DNA of 64,000 nucleotides from assembly GCA_040221095.1 (NCBI GenBank), contig JAVJVP010000008.1, forward strand, positions 310,001 through 374,000, read 5' to 3'. Shown here piece after piece: positions 35,689-43,465 of the stretch; the stretch's first letter is position 1; each line of letters begins with the position of its first letter. A program made the position numbers and the translations under genes. The notes beneath the pieces are model-generated. The model saw nothing but the letters and a program-made list of their open reading frames with translations. It searched no databases and was not told the DNA's origin. Source of the DNA: UBA1479 sp040221095 (GTDB taxonomy: Bacteria; Pseudomonadota; Alphaproteobacteria; Rhodospirillales; Casp-alpha2).

Positions 35689-36633
35689 TTATTTCCCGCC
35701 GGACAGGATGTCCTTGCAGATAACGGCCATCTCGCCCATGGCGGCATCGTTCAGGGGCTGGCCGTTGAAGGTCATGGCGCCGGTGTTGATGTTGAAGCGC
35801 ACGGTGCCGACGTTGAGTTCCATGCCTTCGCTTTTCGCCACCGTCTCCCGCGCCGCCAGCGCCGCCGTATCGGCGGCAGAAGCGGCCGAGGCCGCGGTGG
35901 CCGCCGTCGTGGCGGCGGACTGGGCATCGGCATCAGGGGTATAGCCGGCGGCTTCCGCCGCCGTTTTGGCCGCATTGGCGCCGGCAAGCGCCGCCGAGAC
36001 GTCATTGGCCGAGGCGGCGTTCTGGGTCGCGGTGTAATAGGTCTGCGTCGCCGCGAGATTGCTTTGCGCCGCGGTCGCGGCGGCGGTCGCCGTTGCGGCG
36101 GCGGCGGCCAGACCGGCGTCATTGGGCGCGGCGGCGGCGGCGGTCGCGGCGGCCTCGGCGGCAGCGGCGGCCGTGGTATAGGCATCCTGGGCGCCGGACA
36201 GGGACAGGGCCGCCGAAGACACGGCGGCATCCGTCGCCGCGGCCGATTTCTCGGCCGCCAGGGCCGTCGCCTTGTCGGCGGCCAATTGGTCCTCGGCGCT
36301 GCCCAGGTACGACGTCAGGTCCTTGGTCACGTTGAATTCGTAGACGTCCGGCAGAACCATCTGGAAGCCGCCCGACAGGTCCGCCGGGGCCACGGCCTTG
36401 CCGCGCGCGTCGACGCCGGGCTTGTAGGCGACGTCGCCGCTGGACTGATGACGCAGCACGCGGCGGCAGTCCCGTTTCGTGATCCGCGCCTTGGGCGTTG
36501 CCGGTTCGGCGGCGGCCTGGCCGGCCGGCGGCGGGGCCGGCGTCTGCGCCCCTGCACCGGCGGCGGCGGTTACGATGGCGGCGGCCGCCAAACCGGCCAG
36601 ACAAGCACCTGATGAAGGTCCAAACCGTTTCAT
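35689..36633 (-). CDS. Exported protein of unknown function with large Ala-rich insertion
   Basis: A 314-residue protein with a signal peptide (GLAAAAIVTAAAGAGAQ). It has a conserved N-terminal block (KRDCRRVLRHQSSGDVAYKP, residues about 53-72) and a conserved C-terminal block (VRFNINTGAMTFNGQPLND, MAVICKDIL). Between them about 160 residues (120-280) are nearly all Ala/Ser/Thr and look like a low-complexity helical or coiled-coil insertion. Cys in the two blocks may pair. Two other Met codons upstream are possible; 36633 opens the signal peptide. Function unknown. Confidence 0.65.
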   Translation of the reverse strand: MKRFGPSSGACLAGLAAAAIVTAAAGAGAQTPAPPPAGQAAAEPATPKARITKRDCRRVLRHQSSGDVAYKPGVDARGKAVAPADLSGGFQMVLPDVYEFNVTKDLTSYLGSAEDQLAADKATALAAEKSAAATDAAVSSAALSLSGAQDAYTTAAAAAEAAATAAAAAPNDAGLAAAAATATAAATAAQSNLAATQTYYTATQNAASANDVSAALAGANAAKTAAEAAGYTPDADAQSAATTAATAASAASAADTAALAARETVAKSEGMELNVGTVRFNINTGAMTFNGQPLNDAAMGEMAVICKDILSGGK

Positions 36634-36865
36634 TGCCTCACTCCCGTCAATGACGATTTTCCGCCGCCCTGGTGTCGATTCCGTTAACGACGGTGACACG
36701 CCGGCACAGGCGAGAAAAATATATGGTCCTGTTTTCAGGAATTTACAGAAATCCGCGGCACAACCGCAAAAAAGGGCACCGCATGTTAGATGATTAAGTG
36801 GTAATATTAACCATAACCCTCCACCAAATGCATAGGGAGGGACATGGAGAATTGGGGAGCGACAG

Positions 36866-37339
36866 GTGAACCTCTATATAGCAGGGGCGGCCATGGGCGT
36901 GACGACATCGGCGGCGGTGGCCGCCGTGTGGGTTCTCGGCCCAGGCGGCACAGTGAGTGGTGTGGGATCGCAATCGGCGGTCCCCGGGCATGTCTACGAC
37001 ATGCAGGTCTCGCCCTATCTGGCGCGGGTGGATTATCAGGGCGGATCGTCGGCGCTGGTGCCAATTTCCGTCGCATTTCGGGTCAACGACAAGCAGGCCG
37101 GTGTCCAGTTCTGCCGGGATCTGGCCCGTATCCAATACGAAGTCACGACCTTCATGCGGGCCAATATCCGGGGCACGTTCTCCTGGCCGAACGTCGCGGC
37201 GTCGGGCCTCGACAAGCAGCTCGCCGACCGCGTCAACGGCGTGCTCGGCAGCCGCGTGGTCGATCGCGTGTTCATGGCCGCGGGCGACCAGGGCGTGGGC
37301 GACCGGCCGACCAGTTGCGCCCGTCTGGCGCGCATGTAG
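36866..37339 (+). CDS. Exported FliL-like protein of unknown function
   Basis: A 157-residue protein starting with GTG (GGGAG ribosome site). The N-terminal signal anchor is AGAAMGVTTSAAVAAVWVLG. A periplasmic domain follows: VYDMQVSPYLARVDYQGG, VPISVAFRVNDKQAG, then a helical part ending in VNGVLGSRVVDRVFM. The strand-helix order faintly resembles FliL/YibN-type domains, but no flagellar gene is nearby, so that resemblance is only suggestive. It precedes guaA by 99 bases. Confidence 0.55.
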   Translation: MNLYIAGAAMGVTTSAAVAAVWVLGPGGTVSGVGSQSAVPGHVYDMQVSPYLARVDYQGGSSALVPISVAFRVNDKQAGVQFCRDLARIQYEVTTFMRANIRGTFSWPNVAASGLDKQLADRVNGVLGSRVVDRVFMAAGDQGVGDRPTSCARLARM

Positions 37340-37438
37340 GCGAAGGTCCCGCCGCCGCCGGGTTTTGTGCGGATTTTTCCTTTGTATCGGGACATCTCGG
37401 GGCGTGACTCGGGGGGTGGATCGCGATAGAAGCACCCC

Positions 37439-39031
37439 ATGTCCCAGGCATCCCAAAGCGATCTTCACGCGGAAAAAATCCTGATCGTCGATTTCGGCTC
37501 TCAGGTGACGCAATTGATAGCGCGCCGGGTCCGGGAATCGGGCGTCTACTGCGAAATCCACCCCTTCAACAGCGTCGACGAGGCCTTCATCCAGGCCTTC
37601 GGCCCCAAGGGCGTGATACTGTCGGGCGGCCCGGCCTCCGTCCATGAGCAGACCACGCCCAGGGCGCCCCAGGCCCTGTTCGACGCAGCCTCGGCCGTGG
37701 GCGACCTGCCCGTGCTCGGCATCTGTTATGGCGAGCAGACCATGGTCGCCCAGACCGGCGGCGAGGTCGAAGCCTCCAGCCACCGTGAATTCGGCCGCGC
37801 CTTCATCCAGGTGACCGAGGACTGTCCCCTGTTCGCGGGCGTCTGGACCAAGGGCGAAAAGCATCAGGTATGGATGAGCCACGGCGACAAGATCATCCGC
37901 GTGCCGGACGGCTTCCGCCCCGTGGCCGTGTCCGACGGCTCGCCCTTCGCCGCCATCGCCCACGACAGCGGGCGCATGTTCGGCGTGCAGTTCCACCCCG
38001 AGGTCGTGCACACCCCCGACGGGGCCAAGCTGCTGGCCAATTTCGTGCACAACATCGCCGGCTGCGCCGGCGACTGGACCATGGCCGCGTTCAAGGACGA
38101 GGCGATCCAGAAGGTCCGCGATCAGGTCGGCCAGGGCCGGGTGATCTGCGGCCTGTCGGGCGGCGTCGATTCATCGGTCGTCGCCGTGCTGCTGCATGAA
38201 GCCATCGGCGACCAGCTGACCTGCGTGTTCGTCGACCACGGCCTGATGCGCGAGGGCGAGGCCGATCAGGTCGTCTCCCTGTTCCGCGACACCTACAACA
38301 TCCCCCTCGTCCACCGCGACGCCAGCGACCTGTTCCTGGGCGAACTGGACGGCGTCACTGCCCCCGAGGTAAAGCGCAAGACCAACGGCAAGATGTTCAG
38401 CGACGTGTTCTAGGACGAGGCCAAGCTCCTCCGCGGAGCCTAGGTCCTGGCCCAGGGCACGCTCTATCCCGACGTCATCGAAAGCGTCTCGTTCACGGGC
38501 GGACCCAGCGTCACCATCAAGTCCCACCACAACGTGGGCGGCCTGCCGGAACGCATGGACATGGCCCTGGTCGAACCCTTGCGCGAACTGTTCAAGGATG
38601 AAGTCCGGGCCCTGGGCCGCGAATTGGGCCTGCCGGAAACCTTCGTCGGCCGCCATCCCTTCCCGGGGCCGGGCCTGGCGATCCGCATTCCGGGTGCGAT
38701 TTCGCGCGACAAGCTCGACATCCTGCGCAAGGCCGACGTGATCTATCTGGAAGAAATCCGCAACGCCGGGCTGTACGACACCATCTGGCAGGCCTTTGCC
38801 GTGCTGTTACCGGTGCAGACCGTGGGCGTGATGGGCGACGCCCGGACCTATGATTTCGTCTGCGCGCTGCGCGCCGTGACCTCGACCGACGGCATGACGG
38901 CGGACTACTACCCCTTCGACCACGAATTCCTCGGCCGCACGGCCAACCGCATCATCAACGAGGTCAAGGGCATCAACCGCGTCGTCTACGACGTGACCTC
39001 GAAGCCGCCCGGCACCATCGAGTGGGAATAG
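37439..39031 (+). pseudogene. guaA: GMP synthase (glutamine-hydrolysing) interrupted by two in-frame TAG codons
   Basis: The frame spans 531 codons, the normal GuaA length. It has the GATase Cys in LGICYGEQT, His in VQFHPEVVHT, the P-loop GLSGGVDSSVV and the complete C terminus (TSKPPGTIEWE). TAG codons at 38411-38413 and 38441-38443 interrupt it inside the ATP-pyrophosphatase domain, at positions where homologues usually have Glu (VF-E-DEA, GA-E-VLAQG). Both can be explained by GAG to TAG in the same CGAGG context. Downstream conservation is intact. It could be a recent pseudogene, a sequencing error or, least likely, readthrough. Confidence 0.85.
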
Positions 39032-39066
39032 CTTGGCCCAACCGGCCAATCCGTTAAAGTGCGGGC

Positions 39067-39654
39067 ATGTCTCCGCTCGAACGATTTCTCCTCGCCAGCA
39101 TCATGTTTCTTGTCGCCGTCCGCGTGTTCATACTGCCGGGTGAGAGTGACCGCGCGGTGGTTGAGACGCCACCGCCGGCCGCATCCGGCGCGGCCTTGGA
39201 GACCGACGGCACGGCGGCAGCCTATGACTGGAACCCGGCCCAATTCACCCGGCGCGGCATCCCGGCCAAGCTGACCCTGATGCCGGACGGCCGCGTGCCC
39301 GAGACCATCCGCCTGAGCGACACGCAGAAGGCCTTCGTCTACGCGGCGATGATCGACAGCTACGACAGCATTCTGACCCGCGCCCAGCGCGATTGCAGTG
39401 CCGACATGCGCCGCGACATCGTGCGGTGGCAGGCTCGCCACGCCGCGCTCATCACCGACGCGGCGCGGATCCTCAACCGCCTGGCCCCCGGCCGGGACAG
39501 CGCCCGCCAGACCCACGACGCCATGCCGCGGGACGCCTTCGTCACGCGGCTCTGCCCGACCATCGGTCACTACATCCGCACCGGGGCCTACGATCCCCAT
39601 CCGGAAGCGGTCGACCGCCTGACGCACGCGGCCCGAAACACCCCGCCGCAATAG
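39067..39654 (+). CDS. Membrane-anchored protein of unknown function
   Basis: A 195-residue protein with one N-terminal helix (ERFLLASIMFLVAVRVFIL), a Pro/Ala linker and a helical periplasmic domain with two Cys (RDCSADMRR, RLCPTIGHY). The motif LSDTQKAFVYAAMIDSYDSI is the most conserved-looking part. No family recognised. It starts 35 bases after guaA on the same strand and may be cotranscribed. Confidence 0.68.
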   Translation: MSPLERFLLASIMFLVAVRVFILPGESDRAVVETPPPAASGAALETDGTAAAYDWNPAQFTRRGIPAKLTLMPDGRVPETIRLSDTQKAFVYAAMIDSYDSILTRAQRDCSADMRRDIVRWQARHAALITDAARILNRLAPGRDSARQTHDAMPRDAFVTRLCPTIGHYIRTGAYDPHPEAVDRLTHAARNTPPQ

Positions 39655-39776
39655 CCAAAACCCGCGAATCCGCCCGTTCCGGCGACGGAATCAGCCCGCC
39701 GCCGCGCCACGCCACCGCAGCCGGCCGGCCGCGAGGCATGCGGTTTCGGCAGCCCATGCCCCCGCCCCCCGCATAA

Positions 39777-39832
39777 ACACAATATATTGTGTCAGTGTGT
39801 CATAAATAAACCACATACACCCTATACTGAGG
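39777..39832 (+). promoter_or_regulatory. NrdR-like box pair
   Basis: ACACAATATATTGTGT at 39777-39792 is a perfect 16-base palindrome identical to the NrdR-box consensus ACACWATATATWGTGT. A weaker second copy, ACACCCTATACTGAGG, starts 40 bases later (39817-39832), about four helical turns away. Paired NrdR boxes normally control ribonucleotide reductase genes. Here the next gene is the small orphan at 39944. Confidence 0.65.
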
Positions 39833-39878
39833 ATATACATACTTAAGGCCTATTGAATATGGGTCCCCGCAGGCGTAG

Positions 39879-39887
39879 TTATCCACA
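39879..39887 (+). promoter_or_regulatory. DnaA box and -35 element
   Basis: TTATCCACA at 39879-39887 is a perfect DnaA box. Six bases later TTGACA (39893-39898) is a consensus -35; the best -10 candidate is CATTCT near 39916. DnaA regulates nrdAB promoters in other bacteria. A single box is not evidence for a replication origin. Confidence 0.5.
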
Positions 39888-39943
39888 GGCTCTTGACATG
39901 AGTACAAAATAAGAACATTCTCGGAGCCAGATTGGAGTTTGAC

Positions 39944-40225
39944 ATGACCGCCCACCGCCACGCCCACGCCGTTCCGCAGCCGGACGCCGGTTCGGAGACG
40001 GACATTCCCCAGCCCGACCGGGAAACGGTCGAGGTCACCTATTATCCCGTTCTGAAGAACCAGGCACTCGGCCGCCGCATGACGCGGACCTTCGCCGCCC
40101 GGCGCGGCGAAAACCCCTTCAAGGCCGCCGAACGGGAACTGGCGCGCCGCTACAAGGTGCGCGACTACCTGATCTTCGACGCCCATGTGGCGCAGACCGG
40201 CTTCCTTGAACGGGCCGAATTCTAG
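39944..40225 (+). CDS. Small protein of unknown function behind NrdR-like and DnaA boxes
   Basis: A 93-residue cytoplasmic protein. The N terminus is His/Pro-rich and disordered (TAHRHAHAVPQPDAG). The conserved-looking core is VEVTYYPVLKNQALGRRM, followed by a basic helix (KAAERELARRYKVRDYLIF) and AHVAQTGFLE. No cysteine or membrane segment. GGAG six bases before the ATG fixes the start; a TTG four codons upstream is less likely. Monocistronic: the next gene is convergent. The promoter layout suggests a role linked to deoxyribonucleotide supply or replication timing (inference). Confidence 0.75.
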   Translation: MTAHRHAHAVPQPDAGSETDIPQPDRETVEVTYYPVLKNQALGRRMTRTFAARRGENPFKAAERELARRYKVRDYLIFDAHVAQTGFLERAEF

Positions 40226-40259
40226 AATAGTTTCTTGAGGATGCGGTGGCGGGCCGGCG

Positions 40260-40745
40260 TCAGCCGGCCTGCTGCTGCGCGACCTTGGCGCGGAACATGC
40301 CGAGAAGTTCGTGCAGTTCCTTGCTCAGGGCGCCCTGGTGGCCTTTCAGGCCCTGCCGGAACACCGCCTTCATGGCCATGATATGGACGCGGATGACGTC
40401 GAGGTCGCGGGCCTTGAGGCGCGGCCGCCCGTCCAGGTACTTGCACATCGAATCGCCGACCACGGAGATCAGGGGAAAGCCGAAGCTGCCGCCCTGGCCG
40501 CGGGCCTCGTGGGTCATGTCGTAAAGTTGCTTGAGCCGCAGCGGGTCCGCCCGCCCGGACCGCGAAGTCTCGACGAATGACTGCCAGAGCGCTTCGAGAT
40601 CGTCCACGGCCCAACCCTGGTACTGCCCGATCAGGTCGTCGGCGGCGTTCACCGCCTGCAGGATCGCCTGTTCCATGGACGGCCCGCCGGAGCGCACCTT
40701 CTGGCTGATGTGTTTCTGCGGTTTCAGGAAACGGGTTTCAGACAT
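40260..40745 (-). CDS. Hpt-like helical protein next to a CheY-type regulator
   Basis: A 161-residue helical protein. The H79-E-A-R-G-Q-G-G-S-F-G segment fits the histidine-phosphotransfer pattern (H-x-x-[KR]-G-x5-G), within a long helix after LRLKQLYDM. The second helical half (ARDLDVIRVHIMAMKAVF) would complete the bundle. It is 9 bases downstream of the response-regulator gene on the same strand, supporting a phosphorelay or docking role. The family is not formally recognised. Confidence 0.6.
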   Translation of the reverse strand: MSETRFLKPQKHISQKVRSGGPSMEQAILQAVNAADDLIGQYQGWAVDDLEALWQSFVETSRSGRADPLRLKQLYDMTHEARGQGGSFGFPLISVVGDSMCKYLDGRPRLKARDLDVIRVHIMAMKAVFRQGLKGHQGALSKELHELLGMFRAKVAQQQAG

Positions 40746-40754
40746 GGTCCTATC

Positions 40755-41309
40755 TTATTCCCTGTCGCGCCGTTCCTTGCCGCGGAAATCCCGCCGCTTG
40801 GGCGACCGGCGGTCCGGGCCGAAATAGCCGCCCGTGGATTCCACGTACTGGCGCTTGTCCTGCACCGAGGTGACCAGCCGCTTGTACAGCGATGACGCCG
40901 AGATCGGTTTGGCCAGAAACGAATTGATGCCGGCGTCGCGCGCTTCCTCGACCCGCTTCATTTCCGTATAGCCGGTCAGCATGATGATCGGCACGAACCG
41001 GTTGGGCACGTTGGCCCCCTTGCGGATGCGTTCGACGAATTCCAGCCCCGACACAGGCGCCATGTTCCAATCGGTGATGATCAAGTCCGGATCCGTGCCG
41101 ACCACAATGTCGTAGGCTTCCTCGGCATCCGACGACACCGTGACTTCCTTGATCCCGAATCCTTCCAGGAACGTGCGCACGAGTTCCCGCATGTGGAAAC
41201 TGTCGTCCACGACCAAGATCCGCAATGCGCTGAAATCGTATCCGTCGCTCATCGATGTTTTGTGACCGGCGGATGCCGGGGTATTTTCCCAACTCGTTTC
41301 AAGGCTCAT
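40755..41309 (-). CDS. CheY-like response regulator with GPDRR tail
   Basis: A 184-residue receiver protein: D35-D36 acidic pair, phosphoacceptor D80 in ITDWNM, T112 and K134 (LAKPIS). The C-terminal tail (Y162-FGPDRR, then KRRDFRGKERRDRE) is strongly basic and lacks an output domain. The same tail motif ends the regulator at 12887-13414. It is cotranscribed with the Hpt-like gene. An alternative start is Met20 at 41252, which would remove a non-conserved leader. Confidence 0.88.
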   Translation of the reverse strand: MSLETSWENTPASAGHKTSMSDGYDFSALRILVVDDSFHMRELVRTFLEGFGIKEVTVSSDAEEAYDIVVGTDPDLIITDWNMAPVSGLEFVERIRKGANVPNRFVPIIMLTGYTEMKRVEEARDAGINSFLAKPISASSLYKRLVTSVQDKRQYVESTGGYFGPDRRSPKRRDFRGKERRDRE

Positions 41310-41543
41310 GAACCACTATCCAAACTTTTGCCCCCCAGGGCAATCCTACAGCTTAAGCTGACAAAAACCTGAACACCTGAACACGATTGCGTGGCGCGTT
41401 ATTTGGCGCTCCATACATTTGTCCCGGCTTATACACGGATTATTCAGCGCGACTTATATGACTTTAGTCGACATCGCCGCTTGCGATCCAGCGATGCAAA
41501 CCCAACTATATAAATCGGCTTCTTTTTCAGGACGACATCCCTC

Positions 41544-43415
41544 ATGCGGCGCGACCACGCGACCCCCGCCGACACCCCCCGCCGGAACGACTGGCAGACC
41601 ATCAAGACCCTGGCGCCCTACCTGTGGCCCGCCGGAGAACAGGCGCTGCGCTTGCGCGTCGTACTCGCCATGATCTTCCTGGCGGCGGCGAAGGGGGCCA
41701 GCGTCGCCGTCCCCTATGTCTACAAGCAGGCGATCGATGCGCTGGACGTGAAGCAGGGGGCCGTGATCGCCGTGCCGATCATGATCCTGATCGCCTACGG
41801 CGTCGCCCGCGTGCTGTCGCAGGCGCTCGGCGAACTGCGCGATGCCGTGTTCGCCAAGGTCGCCCAGCGCGCCATCCGCCAGGCCGGCCTGAAAACCTTC
41901 CGCCACCTGCACCGGCTCAGCCTGCGCTTCCACCTGGACCGCAAGACCGGGGGCGTCAGCCGCGCCGTCGAACGCGGCACCAAGGGCATCGAATTCCTGC
42001 TGCGCTTCATGCTGTTCAACGTCGTGCCGACCCTGGTCGAGGTGATCCTGACCTGCGGCATCCTGTGGTATCTGTTCGGCATCTGGATGGCCCTGGTCGC
42101 GTTCCTGACCATCGGCATCTATATCCTGTGGACGCTGGCCGTCACGGAATGGCGCATCCAGTTCCGCCGCACCATGAACGACACCGACAACGAGGCCAAC
42201 ACCAAGGCCATCGACAGCCTGCTGAACTTCGAAACGGTCAAGTACTTCGGCAACGAGGATCACGAAAGCAGGCGTTTCGACAAGGCGCTGGCGCGCTACG
42301 AGGACGCGGCGGTCAAATCCAACACCTCCCTGGCCTTCCTCAACATCGGCCAGGGTGCGATCATCGCCATCGGCCTGACGGCGATCATGTGGATGGCGGC
42401 GGACGGCGTGGTCGCCGGGACCATGACCCTGGGCGACTTCGCCATGGTCAACGCCTATCTGATCCAGTTGTACATGCCGCTCAACTTCCTGGGCTTCGTC
42501 TACCGCGAGATCAAGCAGTCGCTGATCGACATGGAACAGATGTTCCGCCTGCTTGACGAGCATCCCGAGGTCGCCGACAGCCCCGGCGCCCAACCGCTCG
42601 CGATCAACGGCGGCGAACTGCGGTTCGAAAACGTGTCCTTCGCCTATGACGCCCGGCGCGAAGTGCTGCACGACATTTCCTTCACCGTGCCGGCGGGCAA
42701 GACCGTCGCCATCGTCGGCCCTTCGGGTTCGGGAAAATCGACCATCTCGCGCCTGCTGTTCCGGTTCTACGACGTGTCCGGCGGGCGCATCACCATCGAC
42801 GGCCAGGACGTGCGCAACCTGACCCAGGTGTCCTTGCGCGCCGCCATCGGCATGGTTCCCCAGGACACGGTGCTGTTCAACGACACGGTGTTCTACAACA
42901 TCGCCTATGGCCGCCCCGGCGCCAGCCCGGCCGAGGTCGAGGGCGCCGCCCGCACGGCGCAGATTCACGATTTCATCATGGCCCTGCCCGACGCCTATCA
43001 GGCGACCGTGGGCGAACGGGGGTTGAAGCTGTCCGGCGGCGAGAAGCAGCGCGTCGCCATCGCCCGCACGGTGCTGAAGGCGCCGGCGATCCTGATCTTC
43101 GACGAGGCGACCTCGGCCCTCGACTCGCGGACCGAACAGGACATCGTCAAGGCACTGAAGACCGTGTCCAAGGACCGCACCACGGTGACCGTGGCGCATC
43201 GCCTGTCGACCGTGGTCGACGCCGACGAGATCCTGGTGCTGGAAGCGGGACGCATCGTCGAACGCGGCAGCCACCCGGACCTGTTACAGATGAACGGGCG
43301 CTATGCCGACATGTGGGCCCGCCAGCAACAGCAGGAAAAGGCCCGCGAGGCCCTGGCCGACGACGACACGGGTGTGAGCGTGCGCGCCGCTGCCGAAAGC
43401 CCGGCGGCTGAATGA
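41544..43415 (+). CDS. Atm1-type (ABCB7-like) ABC exporter
   Basis: A 623-residue half-transporter. Six helices (about 35-320) lead into an ATPase with VGPSGSGKSTISRLLF, MVPQDTVLFNDTVFYN, LSGGEKQRVAIARTVLK and LIFDEATSALDSRTEQD. The N-terminal and core motifs (FAKVAQRAIRQAGLKTF, LDRKTGGVSRAVERGTKGI) match Atm1/ABCB7, which export glutathione-linked persulfides or metal conjugates and link to Fe-S and heavy-metal handling. It is 9 kb from the isc operon in this window. Complete frame. Confidence 0.92.
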   Translation: MRRDHATPADTPRRNDWQTIKTLAPYLWPAGEQALRLRVVLAMIFLAAAKGASVAVPYVYKQAIDALDVKQGAVIAVPIMILIAYGVARVLSQALGELRDAVFAKVAQRAIRQAGLKTFRHLHRLSLRFHLDRKTGGVSRAVERGTKGIEFLLRFMLFNVVPTLVEVILTCGILWYLFGIWMALVAFLTIGIYILWTLAVTEWRIQFRRTMNDTDNEANTKAIDSLLNFETVKYFGNEDHESRRFDKALARYEDAAVKSNTSLAFLNIGQGAIIAIGLTAIMWMAADGVVAGTMTLGDFAMVNAYLIQLYMPLNFLGFVYREIKQSLIDMEQMFRLLDEHPEVADSPGAQPLAINGGELRFENVSFAYDARREVLHDISFTVPAGKTVAIVGPSGSGKSTISRLLFRFYDVSGGRITIDGQDVRNLTQVSLRAAIGMVPQDTVLFNDTVFYNIAYGRPGASPAEVEGAARTAQIHDFIMALPDAYQATVGERGLKLSGGEKQRVAIARTVLKAPAILIFDEATSALDSRTEQDIVKALKTVSKDRTTVTVAHRLSTVVDADEILVLEAGRIVERGSHPDLLQMNGRYADMWARQQQQEKAREALADDDTGVSVRAAAESPAAE

Positions 43416-43465
43416 TCACGCGATAGAAGCACCATCGACGCATTCATACATCGCGCGACTGCCAC

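Noticed and set aside
37423..37437. CGCGATAGAAGCACC recurs at 43420-43434, possibly a shared promoter element of guaA and the gene after atm1
   Set aside because: A 15-base match is expected about once or twice by chance among all pairs of positions in 64 kb, and the second copy lies after a stop codon rather than before a start.
39879..39887. DnaA box in an AT-rich gap as a replication origin
   Set aside because: Only one perfect box, and no dnaA, dnaN, gidA or hemE nearby. It is better explained as promoter regulation.
41451..41470. GACTTTAGTC symmetry before the Atm1-type gene as a possible IscR box
   Set aside because: The half-site spacing is wrong for a type-1 IscR site and the symmetry does not extend beyond ten bases.
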